Shown here one piece after another: positions 26,142 through 38,560 of a DNA stretch of 64,000 bases. The notes below the pieces were generated by a model that ran no database searches, had not been told where the DNA came from, and saw only the letters and a list, made by a program, of their open reading frames with translations. The DNA comes from Hepsetus odoe (lineage: Eukaryota > Chordata > Actinopteri > Characiformes > Hepsetidae). Position 1 is the first letter of the stretch. Each line of letters opens with the position of its first letter. The DNA is taken from contig CM029370.1 in the NCBI GenBank assembly GCA_017165825.1, forward strand, positions 12,734,708 to 12,798,707. Direction: 5' to 3'. Position numbers and translations under genes: made by a program.

Positions 26142-27599
26142 GTTGGCACATATGCTGTCATGACCGTCAGAGCTTTGACCTCTGCGATTTGAAGTAACAG
26201 TGAGGTGATCCTTTTGTTTAAAAGCCCCGGTTTCCCTATTCCAGGTGAAGGGTCAATAAACATTTCAAAGCTTTCCATAAGGGCACTGTGAATCGCCAGG
26301 CTCTTCAACTAAAACCTCTCAGTCTTAGGTGGCCCCACTATGAGCTATATGCTTCTGACAGTACAGCTCCCAGGTTCCACCATAATAACGTTGTGAGGAG
26401 GGGGCCTCTACATAATCTTATATTTTTACTTTGTAGAAACAGCAAGGCCTGGATGAGATCTTGAGCGAAGAGAAATATGAGGACTTGCCTCAGCTGCATT
26501 TAATAATTGTGTGGTTCCCTAAGCGGGTGGTTTTTAAACTTTTTTTGGGAATATATAGTGAAGAATGTTTGTGGTGATATAAAAAATCTGACTTCACAGT
26601 TTAGTCAGGAGTGCATAGAAGGACTTATCCAAAACAAAGATGCAGTGAATGAGAAGATTCTGTGATCCAGCAAAAGCCAGTATGAGCTCATTAACATCAC
26701 CAACACTTCATTAAGGTCTGGAAAGATTTTGGTGAGATAATTTCTCTGTTCTAGAAAACACAGCAGTTAGAAACCATAAGAAATGCAACGACACTGCTGC
26801 TGACATTTATTCCTGACCCAAAGCAACAGGCCAAGTCTAAAATGATAGCACCTTAGTAGGGTATGTTCTTGGATTAGGCTTCTCACTCCTTTTTCCATGA
26901 AGCTTGGAGGACATGGTGATCTATATTTAAATATGAGCATAATATTTTCAGCTTATTTTTTTTGCTTTTTAAATCCTCGCCCCCTTTCCTATTCACTTGC
27001 AGCTTGTAACACTCCACTTAGATGTTCCAGCATCTCCAATTTCAACATGTTTATTTTAAATGCTTTCTAATCAGACACTGTCTACAGAGATTATATTTTA
27101 ATTTAGCCTTTTAATGACTTAATCCACAGCTGTCAGATATTGTGTCAACCTGTGACACCATCCAAATGCCTTCAGTGCATTTCAGACACAGACAGAATGC
27201 ACAGTAATGAGTCAATTTTCTGAGCAGTCTTCTCCTGCTTCCCCCTCACTCTCACCAGCCTCACCAGACACTCACGCACAGATCTAAACTTGCAGCCTTG
27301 TTTGACCACACTGATTCCTTCAGCTCTGTGTACAAAGGAACAGTGCTATTGTTGGGCCCTATACATATTTTTTTGTTTTTTTTTCTAAGATAAGTCATTG
27401 CAGATAAATAGGGTACTGTTTTAAAACAATCAATTTTGCCTGTTAATTAGTGATATTCATTCCTACTGACATTAGGCACAGTTTACATCGAGTCAAATGA
27501 TTAAGGACCAACAGAAAATGATATTGTAATACTGAAAATTTGGAACATTGTGAATTTTTTTTGAGATATGAGATGTTTTGGTTTTTTTTTTTTGGTGAA
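26142..27599. other. No gene seen
   Basis: AT-rich unique-looking sequence without a recognisable feature. Confidence 0.6.
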
Positions 27600-27722
27600 A
27601 CTCACTGATGCACTCACTATCTCGGCTGCTTATCCTGATTAGGGTGGTGCTGGAGTCTACCCCAGTGTTCATAGGGCAGAATGTAGTGAAACACCCTGGA
27701 AAGGTCACCAGTCAGTTCCCAG
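27600..27722 (-). repeat. Old SINE tail related to tail B
   Basis: GGCTGCTTATCCTGATTAGGG, GGTGCTGGAGTCTACCCCAG, CACCCTGGAAAGGTCACCAG correspond to the complement of tail B with many changes. Confidence 0.5.
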
Positions 27723-29907
27723 GCTTGTTGAGACATAATATTCCTTAAAGACAGAAAGCAACAGGCTAAGCATCATATCAAGCAGTTTATAATTGTGTTC
27801 ATTTACCTTTTGCTTTTTAATTGTACATGAAACTGTCTGTATTTAAAGCAAAACACCATTTTTCAGTATGATTCAGTAAGAAAAGTCCCATCTCTTACAC
27901 ATTGTCTGGGAGAGAAAACAGTAGAAAACCCCCAGCCAATTAATTACTCAGCCTTCCTCGGGTGCTAGTGTGGAGAGGGGCAGTGGCTGAAATCATTTGG
28001 CTGGGGGGCAGTGTATTTCCAGAAAAGCAATGTCAGCATGGTGGCAAATACACTGCGACAAGTGAAATGATTAATGAGCTTTGAAAGACTGCTGCAGATG
28101 CTTGACGAGGGGCAATATTTTTGATGAAGGAGCTTTGCAATGCATTTTTTGAATGGTAACAAATATTGGGACTGCTCCTGACCTTTCACCCTGAACTGTT
28201 TAAAGGGGTAAGTGCTTCTGGCATATGGAGTTATTAATGTGCCTGTATATCCTTTATGACTTGGGTGATTTAGGAGCACCCGATATTTGAGAGAGGAACT
28301 CAATAGTATTCAGTGAAGATGGCACGATACCCCTTTTTCTTCTCTGCCCCGAGGAACTCTTGAGCAAGGTATTGTGTCCATCACTCCTCCCTGGCACTGG
28401 GCACAGCTGCCCCCAGCTGCATGGTGTGTGTGTATGGGTAAAACACAGAGAAGCATTATAGAAGAAGGTGTGTGCTTACAATGACAAATTAGTTACTTTC
28501 ACTTTTTCCACTTTCTCTTCAGAACTTTACCTAAAAGTTTGGAAAAAGTTCTGCTCTAACATTATGCTGTCTCCCAGTAACAGCTTAGGCAGCTTTTTTT
28601 ATTCTGTTCAAACAACACATGAAACCGGTTGAAATTTTAGGGATAAAAAGTAGGAATGTAGACATGTTAAAATATTACATGTGGTCCTCATAAATAAAGG
28701 AAAGAAAAAAAAGTGAGTACTGTAAGATATTGACCCTTTAATGGTAGGCTTTGTGTTTTGGTTTTATTTTGCTATATTACCTTTGTTTTATGTAATCTCA
28801 AAAATTTCAGGTGCATTTTGTTACAAATTTAGATTAGATTTACCTCTGGTATTAGGCCAGCATCTTCTGTTGGAGCTGGGCCAATCTGCAGTATTCAATG
28901 GAAACTGAATTTCAGCCACTTCTAAGCAGAAATCTAACAAATCCATGCACACGTCTACATGACAACACTTTTTGAACACCTTCCACTGGTCTACACAAGT
29001 CGAACAAGTCAATTGAGCTTTAAAGGCTTGAGTGGCGATGATGTCTGTTGTTTTGCCTTTCCACCTCTCTTACTGGATGAAGTCTTACTTGGAGAAATTA
29101 ACATCGGATTTTTGCAGCAGGTGGTGCATCCTGTTTTCCTGAGTGGTAGCCAAACCAATTCATGACTCAAGGCTACGCGGAACTGCTGGGCACAAGACGT
29201 GGTGTACACAGGGAGAATCTGAAACTCATTCATAATGCCGTCAGCAACAGCAAGGCTCCAAGAGGAACTCCGCTTTTTTGCCTGTCATTCTTCATTTGAT
29301 TAATTACTCCAGGGTGAGATGAGCAAGCAGTGCCAAGACACGCTTTACCTTATGTAGCATGGCTTTCTCATGATCTCGCTGTAACCACCATCACTGGTTC
29401 AAATTACAAAATTGCTGTATTGTGGCTTAAATGCTTGACACCTTTAACAAATACCCCAAGACATAATGAAGGACAGATGATATACACCTAGTTACCAGTT
29501 TATTAGGCACACTGACTGCATACATACTCTTTGGCTGTTTTGTATAACATGCTGGTGGATTTGTATGCTTACAATTATGGACTGTTGCTGTAGAATTCAT
29601 TTGCACCCCTGATAGCCTTTTTGGAGCCTTAAGCAGGTTTTTCCGGGTGCTCCATATCCGCCAAGCACTCCCTCAGACCTACAAATTGTAAAATGCTTGA
29701 GTCAGCCATGGTGTGTCACACATGTTTGTTTGATGTACTTGTTAAATGCCATCACAGTCTACAAATTATTTATATCCTATTGTCTGTTTTATAATTTATT
29801 CCCTTGTACTGTATGACTGAACAGCCTGTTGTGTATTCTGTGTAACAGTCTATAGGTTTTATATATATATACAAACACACATATATATATGGATATTTAT
29901 GTATGAA
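27723..29907. other. No gene seen apart from a partial SINE
   Basis: Open frames at 27965-28303 and 28821-29233 lack motifs. A partial SINE lies at 28344-28507. Confidence 0.55.
28344..28507 (+). repeat. Partial tRNA-SINE, tail A (head missing)
   Basis: It begins at CTGCCCCGAGGAACTCTTGA, continues GAGCAAGG, CTCCTCCCTGG and CAGCTGCATGG, and ends TTACTTTCACTTTT. Confidence 0.6.
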
Positions 29908-30985
29908 TCTACACTGGAGATCAAAATTACCTGCAATTTCCTAAATGTCCTAAATGTCAAAAAATTGACATTGAAATGATCCAAACAGGAGTAAAAGTGC
30001 AGTATTTTAACCATATGACATGAGTTACATAAGTTCAGAAGCACAGTATAAGAAACTTAAATAAGATATTTGAAAAAGAACATTGATCAAAATTAGAGAA
30101 CACTTTCAGATACCGCCAAATTATTGATGTTAATCTGGCAGCCGGTCAGAAGGCTGTCAAAGGAATGACCCTATCAGCCATAGAAAGAGAAGCTGGTCGA
30201 TCAAATGTGAATTCTATAATATTGCACCTTTACAATGTCACAAACTCTTTGAAGTCCCCAAAGAAGGCTGGTCGTCTACAAAAGACAAATGCAAGAGAGG
30301 GCAGGATAATGCGGAGAATGTCAATGGGGAATTGTTTCAACACTGCAGCTGGAATTGCTTGCCGATTCAGCGCTGAGCGGGGTAAGGATCTGTCTTGTCA
30401 TACAGTGTCTCGACGTTTAAGGCCATTTGGACAGACAGCCTACTCTACAGTGACCAAACCTCTCATATGCAGGAAGAATCAGAAGGCTTGACTTGCCTTT
30501 GCTGAGGAGCATGTTGTGTGGACAGAGGAGAACTGGTCCAAAGTTCACTTTAGTGATGAAAGCCAAATAAAAATTTATTTGGGTCTGATGGGAAGCATTA
30601 TGTGCATCATCAAACTGGGGAAAGACTGAACCCTAGCTGTGTTAAGAAATCAGAGAAAGGTGGAGGAGGAAGTGTCATGGTTTGGAGAATTCATGGTTTT
30701 CTGTTCTCAGCTACATGGCAGAGTGAATGCAAATGTTTATCAGAACCTTCTTCGACAACATGTGTTTCTTTCCTGTGTTCATCAACATCAATCAGCCAGC
30801 AACTTTCATGCAGGACAATGCCCCTTGTCACATAGCAAAACAGGTACAGCAGTTTCTTGCAACGGAAAACAGAAATTATTAAATGGCCAGCCCAGAGTCC
30901 TGATCTAAACCCAATAGAAAACCTCTGGAAAATCCTTGGCGACAAATTTATGGCCAAGAAACCCACTACAGTCACTGAACTGTGG

Positions 30986-31236
30986 AGTAGAGTAGAGTAG
31001 AGTAGAGTGATCTTTTATTATCCCACGAATGGGAAATTTGGGCGTTACAGGGCTCTTATAAAAAAAGACAGGTGTATAGACAGAAAAGAAAAAATATATA
31101 AAGATATAGAGAAAGAGGAACAGGAACAAGTACAGGAGAAAAGTAGAGGAGCTATAAATAAATAATAATAAATTATCTATCTATATATATCTATATATAT
31201 ATATACATATACATATCTACAAGAGTAATATACACG
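30986..31236 (-). mobile_element. Second copy of the (ACTCT)n-tailed retroposon, inside a Tc1-like fossil
   Basis: The sequence starts with GTAGAGTAGAGTAGAG, the complement of the ACTCT tail, and contains GATCTTTTATTATCCCACGAATGGGAAATTTGGGCG. It ends in an AT/GATA-type simple repeat (about 31170-31215). The Tc1 transposase reading is interrupted here and resumes at GCTGCAAGAAGAGTGGAC (31240). Confidence 0.6.
31165..31215. repeat. AT/ATCT-rich simple repeat
   Basis: ATAATAATA, ATCTATCTATATATATCT and ATATATACATATACAT runs at the end of the retroposon insert. Confidence 0.85.
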
Positions 31237-31490
31237 AGGCTGCAAGAAGAGTGGACTAAAATCACACCAGAGCTGTGTGAGAGACTAACGAAGTCCTGTG
31301 GCCGCCGATGTGTATTTAGTTCTAATTTAGATCTTTCTTCATGCTACAGTCATTGCTGTTCTCAAATTGTGCTGAAAATCACTACTTTTTTTTTTGTTCA
31401 ATTTCTTTGATTATTTTGGATAACACTTTTCTAGTAGCATGTTATAGCCACAACAGCAATTCTTTCAATGGTTGAGAAATGAAAATGACT

Positions 31491-33785
31491 ATTTCTGAAA
31501 ATATCAAGTTTTAATCAATTATATAATTATATAAAAATCAATCTTTTATGCCTCGTGGCAGTATTGGATTAATATTAACCATAATACATTGCCATGTCAA
31601 TTTACACTGCATGCATAACCTGCTCCAGGGTAATAATAACATGGTGGCTGTGGCACTGGTTTTCTATGGTTATAAATGTCTTATTTTCAACATATTTAAA
31701 TGGTAGATTTTTATTTGAAAAATAATGCATTTGACTGTTTTTCATACACGTCACATTTTCTTATACACTCGCCTGAGGTTGAACACAGATCCAAAAGTAT
31801 CCAGATCCTGGGTTAACAGAGGAGGTTGTAAACATTTGTAAAATACCTTAACCATTACCGTATATGCAAAAACAACAGCATAGGGTTTTCACCACTAAAA
31901 ATCAAACATATTTTTATCTCTAAGCTTCTACACTAAGCATGGATCTAACCTGTACCAGAGGCTATATGCAAACATTTTCATCTGATTGAAACACATATTC
32001 TGTCATAAAAGATAAGTACATTTTTGTTTCATCAAAACACAAACAGTGCAACAGTCAACAGTCAAACAAGTCTTTGAGGTCCTACTTAACAAAACCTAAT
32101 GTTTTAAAGTAAAAAACAGGACAGGACAGGGTGTACAGAGTCAATCGACCCTAAAATGTGCACTTAAATTAGAATACAGTTAAATTATGTTCTCTAAGAA
32201 AAGATACTAAAAAAGATACAGTGATGCATGAAGTACCAGTGTATTTAGTGATGCACATTACACTTTTTCTCAGAGTCAGCCATTATAAACAGTCGAAATC
32301 TTATTTTTGTGTTTTCAGCAAGCAGCTCTGTGGTCCACTGCATGTCACTCACTCCCTTAGCTCTTTCATTGACCATTTGCCTGAATTACCTTTCAGTGAC
32401 ATCACTGATCTTCTTCTATCCCACATGATGGCTTTGAGACAAGCAAACATGTATGAAAACATCAGCAGGCCCTCAAGCTATTTACCAAGAGCTATTTTGG
32501 AAGGTTAAGTTGGATGTCAGTCACCTGGACTGGACTCTCAATCTGGAAAACCACTTCAGATTGACCGATTTGACCAAAAGGGCAAATGTGAGCTAAAAAT
32601 CATGTAGTGTAGACCCAGCTCATGATAAAATAAAGTGAAGTGGGAAAATGAAAGTGAAAGTCACTACTTGTCATTGTGAAACAGCACACAGTGAACCACA
32701 ACAAAATGCTTCCCACCCACACACACCATGCAGCAAGGGGAAACTATTTAAAGTGCCCAGGGAGCAGTGATGGGGATGGTATCTTGCTCAAGGGTACCTC
32801 AGGGCAACCTACTGGTCTGGGATTCTAACCCATGACCTTCTGATCCTGAGCCCAACTCCCTTACCACTAGGCAGTACTACATTTACCATATCTGCCAAAG
32901 GAAGGAGTCCACAAAAGGACCAATAATTAAGTGCAGTTTGGACCAGTCTAAATTATGTATACTCTCAGGGTTTTGAAGGTGATGTTGATCTTAAAGAAGA
33001 TAGTGACGATGCAATTCCCTATATTACAGTTTGAATTAATCTCTCCAATTTTTCATGAGCTTCTAAGAGTTTTGCCTCATGGGACTTCTTTAAAACTGCA
33101 TTAAGCCACTTAGCCATTTATAATGCATGGGATCAGCTGAAATGGATGTATTTACAGTGGATGTATCGACAGATGCCTTTTCTTTGATGCTTGCCTTGTC
33201 CCTGGGCATTGTGGAAGCACTCTTAATTAATTAGGTCATTTACTTTCTTCAGGATGCAGATTATACACATAAGTGCAGCTATTTTCAAATGCTTTCTAAG
33301 GGATTTATCTTCTTATGAAGGTCAGTTCCAGCTGTAATGCGACAGACAGTGCTCTTTTGCACATATGTTTGAAAAGATAACACAAATAGATCATGTGTGT
33401 TAGAGTCAAGCTCATCAAGGTGTTAGAGCTCCAGCTGCAGGGTGTGTTTGTTCTAATGGTTGTCTCTTCAGGTCAATAGAGCTTAACAGATGAAAAATGT
33501 GATGAGAAGAAATCAGTATCCTTGCTCCTTGGAAGCAAATAACTTTGAATGGTCCTTTATTTCATGTGATCAAGAACTATTCATGCTGCATTTGGCACTT
33601 CTTTTAAAGAAGATGAAGCAATGCAAACATCTTAAGAAAGTGACAATGTGTCACATTACTTTACTTTTTTTATATTATTTTTCATAACATTTTAGAACAT
33701 TTGAAGGCCAATCTTACAGCAAGCCATCATGACGTGAAAAACATACCCATACAATTTGTCTGAACTTATTAAGCATGCTGTAATT
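31491..33785. other. No gene seen apart from one SINE
   Basis: AT-rich. Frame 32221-32508 (95 codons) has no recognisable domain. A SINE is at 32649-32876. Confidence 0.55.
32649..32876 (-). repeat. tRNA-SINE, tail A
   Basis: The reverse complement has CCTAGTGGTAAGGGAGTTGG, GGGTTAGAATCCC, CCCTTGAGCAAG and the tail-A body ending CTTTCACTTTC. Confidence 0.78.
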
Positions 33786-33795
33786 CCAGTGGAAG

Positions 33796-34032
33796 TGAAA
33801 AGTGAACATGACAACCCTTGTCATTGCGAGGTCACAGCACAGCACACAACAAAATTGGACCTGCATTTAACCCATGCAAACACCGTGTGGGCAGCTATTG
33901 AAAGCACCCAGGGAGCAGTGACAGGGACAGTACCTTGCTAAAAGGTACCTCTGGGCAACCTATTGGTGAGGGAATCAAACCTACAATCTTCCAATGCTGG
34001 GGCAACTACCCTAACCACTAGGCCACCGCTGC
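33796..34032 (-). repeat. tRNA-SINE, tail A, with 10-bp target duplication
   Basis: CCAGTGGAAG flanks it at 33786-33795 and 34033-34042. The minus strand reads GGCAGCGGTGGCCTAGTGG, AGGTTTGATTCCC and the tail-A body. Confidence 0.85.
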
Positions 34033-34118
34033 CCAGTGGAAGCATTGTCTTTTAAAGGAAATTGGGCATTTACAAGCATGTAAGTAGAGCTGGGCTCTGA
34101 CGTTATGTTATATCTGAT

Positions 34119-34343
34119 GGGCAGTGGTGGCCTAGTGGTTAGGAAGTTGGCCACAGGATCGGAAGGTTGTAGGTTCAAACCCCTTACCAGTTGCCATGAG
34201 GTACCCTTGAGCAAGGTACTGTCCCTGTCACTGCTCCCTGGGTGCTTTCATAGCTGCCCCCCTGGTGCATGGGTTAAATGAGGTCCAATTTCACTGTGTG
34301 CTGTGCTGTGACCTCACAATGACAAGAATAGTCACTTTCACTT
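34119..34343 (+). repeat. tRNA-SINE, tail A
   Basis: GGGCAGTGGTGGCCTAGTGG, AGGTTCAAACCCC, CCCTTGAGCAAGG and TAGTCACTTTCACTT. It faces the SINE at 33.8-34.0 kb head to head. Confidence 0.82.
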
Positions 34344-35030
34344 ATGATTTTCATGAAAAAGTTAAATCACAACATGCAACTAGAAATAGAGTACTTAACT
34401 TTAGTATATACAATTATGAATAACTTCATACATGTCTATAATAAAATGTATGTTTTAATATAGGTTTACTATCTCTACTTTTGTTCATTTTAGTCAGATG
34501 TAAAATACAGTGACAAAAATCATATTTCTGCTATATCACCCACGACTATAGGAAAATTTATATATGCAACACTGGGCTGACCAAAACTGTTCTTGGTTCA
34601 TATAAATAAAAATAAATAGAACCTTTTGATGTTTTTTAGCTCTAAAAAAAATCCTCCATTCACTACTTCGTTGGATTTCAACCTGTGGTTTTCTATAAAA
34701 TTATTTTTAAAAAATACATTTGACCCATTCTTTTAATCAGGCCAAAATTAATGGATTAATCTGGAAAAATGCAAGAATGGAATCAAGGTGTAATATCTTA
34801 CTGAAAGAGGTGAAAAATGTTGTTACCATGAAGGGGTGCATATGAACTGCAACAATGGTCAGGTAAGTTCACTCGTTGTCTTACTTTATATCACTTTTAT
34901 TAAGTACTAACCCCTACATACCAGGAATACCCCCAAAAACATGCTGTTATACAGATGCTCTGCATTACTCTTGCATAAGTGTTTTGTGTGAGTGTATATA
35001 TGCAGGCAGGGTCCCTCTATTTATACTTAA

Positions 35031-35097
<67 letters not shown>

Positions 35098-35734
35098 ACG
35101 CAGACGGCGTCCCTCTCACAAGTACACCACCTGGCACAGGTCGCTGGCAAGAAATGCACATTAAGCTGTGACTGCAGGCCCATATCCACTGAGACTGCAT
35201 AAATATGGGATTTCTCCCTGCCCCACTTTCCCCTCCAGCTCACTCTCTCACTCTCTCTTGCTCTGTAGCTCCATATGCTTCAGTTGCTGCTTGCACTAAC
35301 TGCAAAACCTCAAAATACCAACACCAACCATTTTGGTAGGCTTACATAAAGAAAAACTATCAAGCCTAGAAAACATGCCTTAAAAATGAAGTGGGATAAA
35401 AATGTGAGGACAAAAACATTTTTACCCAATCTTGATCTGCAACATCTCTAGCGTGTTATCATGTATTCCTGTACAAAGAACAGAAAGTTAACTGACCTGA
35501 TCCACATGCATAGTATATACCAGTAGTAGCTGATTTAGCATTAACACCATGACCTTATAAAGGTATTTTGGTAATAAGTATTAAGTAACCATGCCACTGG
35601 GTATGCACAAGCCAGTGTATTTCTTGGTGCTGGTCTCAAGCATAGATAGGCAGAAGGAGAGAAGGGAAGGTACAGAGGAGATGAGATTAGAAACATTTAA
35701 TATTGGCAGTATGAATGGCAAAGAGAAGGAATGT
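34344..35734. other. No gene seen apart from the GT microsatellite
   Basis: Frames here are created by the GT repeat; nothing else recognised. Confidence 0.6.
35033..35097. repeat. (GT)n microsatellite
   Basis: A perfect GT run of about 32 repeats. The open frames over it are artefacts of the repeat. Confidence 0.95.
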
Positions 35735-35930
35735 TTACATTTACAGCTTTTAGTTGATGCTCTTACCCAGAGCAACTCCCAATTCCTAAATACAGGCAAA
35801 GTCCCACCCCCAATTTTAGGGTCTTGCTCAGGAACCCAACATTGGTTGCACTGGAAGTGGGATTCAAACCTGCAACCACTTGGTTTACAGCCAAGTATCC
35901 TACCTCTAAACCAGAGCAGGTGTTATCCTT
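35735..35930 (-). repeat. SINE of the GCGTCTGCTAAAT-ended type
   Basis: The left end TTTACAGCTTTTAGTTGATGC followed by TCTTACCCAGAGCAACT is the complement of the common fish SINE 3' end. GGGTCTTGCTCAGGAACCCA and GGGATTCAAACCTGC (B-box complement) follow. Confidence 0.65.
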
Positions 35931-35940
35931 AAAGAATAAC

Positions 35941-36362
35941 TCAAGAGTGTTTTGGAGGTGAAAAGAATGTCAGATAGAGGGAAGTGTATGATGCTGGAAA
36001 TCATAGGTGTGATTTGCAAGCTCTGTGAGCTTGTTGTGAGATGTGAGAAAGAAACATTCTGGAGTGAGTTAGATGAATTGATGGTGAGTGTATCCAAAGG
36101 AGAGAGAGTGGCGATTGGTGACTTTAATGGGTATGTTGCTGAAGGAAACAGAGGTGATTAGGAGATCATGTTTAGTATGAGATAGAAATGGCTGTAGTCA
36201 AGAATGTAAATGAAAGAGAGAACAGCAAAATGGCTAAGATGCAGGGAGTAGAGATGGTGAAGGTGGAGAAAATGTTATATGGGTTACAGATGGTAGCACT
36301 GAAAAACCAAGCTGGAGTAGGAAGAGTTAAAGATGCTAAGATTTGTGATTGGAGTGACAAGT
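35941..36362 (+). mobile_element. LINE endonuclease fragment joined to a 3' fragment (internally deleted copy)
   Basis: Frame 35952-36161 carries the endonuclease-domain block FWSELDELMVSVSKGERVAIGDFNGYV followed by EGNRGD, typical of the domain just before this LINE's RT. The next bases (36190-36360) jump to the region after the RT active site (NEREN, MQGVEMVKVEK, LYGLQMVAL). A large internal deletion must separate the two. Confidence 0.7.
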
Positions 36363-36943
36363 AACTAATTTTGCCTTTTTTGAGCTACAGCTAATTTTGG
36401 TTCTAGTTGTGTAAAGTTCCCTAAATTCTAAAGATGAAAAGCTTTCCCACACAATCACACTACCACCAACATATTTGACTGATGTCATGATGTTCTTATT
36501 GTGGAATACTGTTTTACCTTAAGACCAGATTCAGCTTTGGCTCAGCCTTCAAAACAGTTGCAAAGATCTGTTTTCAGGACCCAAAACAATTGACAAAAGA
36601 TTGAAAAGTTTGCAAAACAGTGGTCACAGAAGCCTATGTAGTTACGAGACTGGAAAAATAAAGCCTCCATTCACAAGAATTAAAAGACCTTAGACCCTAG
36701 GCTTTAAAAGGTATAATTTGTGCATGTATAAACATTTAATAAGACACTACTTAAAGACTGCAATAAAGTGACTTTTGCAGAAACTCTGCTGAGAGTTAAT
36801 GACTCTCACTATAGGTTGAATTAACTTTCCAAGAAAAAGAGGAGCACATGCTTAGCAGGGGGAATTGGGAACAGGGGCCAGGTAAGGACAAGGCACATTA
36901 ATCACCTGTGTTCTCTACTGTACCCTCATTAAGACACACCGCT

Positions 36944-36971
36944 GGGGGGTTGGGGGTTGGGGGAGGGGGGG
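36944..36971 (+). other. G-quadruplex motif
   Basis: Four G runs of 6, 5, 5 and 7 bases are separated by loops TT, TT and A. This satisfies the canonical intramolecular G4 pattern with very short loops. Confidence 0.85.
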
Positions 36972-37589
36972 TATGTGGATTTCTGCCATGTCACCTTTAC
37001 GATCCTACCATTCATAAAAAACTATAGCAGAACCTTTAGTTAGTTCCTTTTTTTTTTACAAGAAAGGACACATTTCATGGATTTTATTTCATTCAAACGC
37101 TGGTTAACTGAAGGCCCCCTCTACCAATCAAAGAACTGTTGCGGTCCTCTGCCTGTTACAGACATGAGGGAGCCATCAGGTAGATTTGTAATGAACACCA
37201 CCTAGTCAGAGCTCCACTGGTTGTAAACACACCAGCACCCATCCCTGTTGGGATGAATAGAGTTGATTAGTCAGTGCAGCTCTGACTGAGCCATAGGCGC
37301 TGCCTTACCGGATTACAAGCCATCACTGGGGTGGTATGAGATCAGCCATGCAGAAAATTACTTTCATGAGGGGATTCCATTAAAATAATACACAAAGCAC
37401 AAATAAGAAAAGATAAACATAACATGTATCTGAGAAAAAAATGTATTTCAACTGGGAAAAAAAGTTTGCATGAAAGAACAGATTTATAATGTTAAATAAA
37501 ATTAAAATAAGTATTTCTCTAAGTGATTTTTTTCCTTTCATGCCCTTCTTTTACATAAATACAATTATTATTAATTTGTATGAGGAGAC

Positions 37590-38560
37590 AGGTGTGGCAC
37601 AGAAGTATGTGAGAGTAGGATATGTATGAGGGCAGTGCTTCAGTGATGAGGTCTGCATTAGGAGTGACAGATGCATTTAAAGTACAGGTGGGATTACATC
37701 AAGGCTCAGCGCTGAGCTCATTTTTGTTTCCCATGGTAGTGGACAGATTGAAGGACAAGTCCCCGTGGACTATGATGTGATGCCCAGTGGACTATGATGT
37801 GACAATATCTGATGATATTGTCTGTAGCAAGAGTAAGAAGTAGCTTGAGAAGAACCCGGAGAGGTGGAGATATGCGCTAGAGAGGAGAGGAATGAAAGTG
37901 AGTAGGACAAAGACAGAATACATGAATGTGAATGAAAGGGAGGAAAGTGTAGTGGTTATGATGCAGGGAGTAGCAGTGACAAAGGTAAAGGAATTTAAAT
38001 ATTTGGGATCAACATAGTAACAGTGAGTGTGGAAGAGAGGTGAAAAAGAGAGTGCAGGCAGGTTGGAATGGGTGGAGATGAATGGCTAGAGTGATCTGTG
38101 ACAGACGGGTACCAGCAAGTGTGAAAGGAAAAGTTTAGAGGATGGTAGTGAGACCAGCTATGCTATATGAGTTGGAAAGGGTGCAGCTGATGAAAAAACA
38201 GCCAGCAGAGCTGAAGGTGTCAGAGTTTAAAGTTTTTTGTTAGGTGTGACGAGGATGGACAGATTTTGAAATTAGTACATTAGAGGGACGACTCTGGTTT
38301 GATGTTTTGGATACAAAGTTAGAGAAGCAGGGTTGCACTGATCTGGAAATGTCCAGAGGAGAGATGAGGATATATTGGGAGAAGAATGTTGAAGATGGAG
38401 CTGCCAGGAAAGAGGAAAAGAGGAAGACCAAAAATGAGGTTTATGGACATGGTGAGAGAGGACATGCAAGTGGTCAGTTTGAAGGAAGAAGATGCAGAGG
38501 GCAGGAAGAAAGGGAGATGGTTGATCTGCTGTGGCGACCCCTAATGGTGGACAAATGGTG
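37590..38560 (+). mobile_element. Decayed LINE RT fragment (same family)
   Basis: Translation in several frames recovers YVRVGYV, VQVGLHQGSALSSFLFPMVVDRL, YALERRGMKVSRTKTEYMNVNERE, KKRVQAGWNGWR, and the LPGKRKRKTKNEV-like 3' part ending at GATCTGCTGTGGCGACCCCTAA (38535-38560). Multiple frameshifts and a local duplication of GTGGACTATGATGTGA (about 37768-37803) over the catalytic box show that it is inactive. Confidence 0.8.

Larger units (their letters stand above)
29908..31490 (+). mobile_element. Tc1-like transposon fossil of another family, with a retroposon insert
   Basis: It begins with the inverted-repeat-like TACACTGGAGATCAAAATTA. Frame 30165-30491 is the N-terminal helix-turn-helix region (TLSAIEREAGRS, then SPKKAGRLQKT, SCHTVSRRLRPFG). 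Later pieces in other frames include a first-Asp region (AGTGATGAAAGCC near 30553), CRTMPLVT near 30820 (frameshifted second-Asp box) and KWPAQSPDLNPIENLWKIL near 30890 with the catalytic Glu. An insert at 30986-31236 and loss of the right terminus make it inert. The right limit is approximate. Confidence 0.75.
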
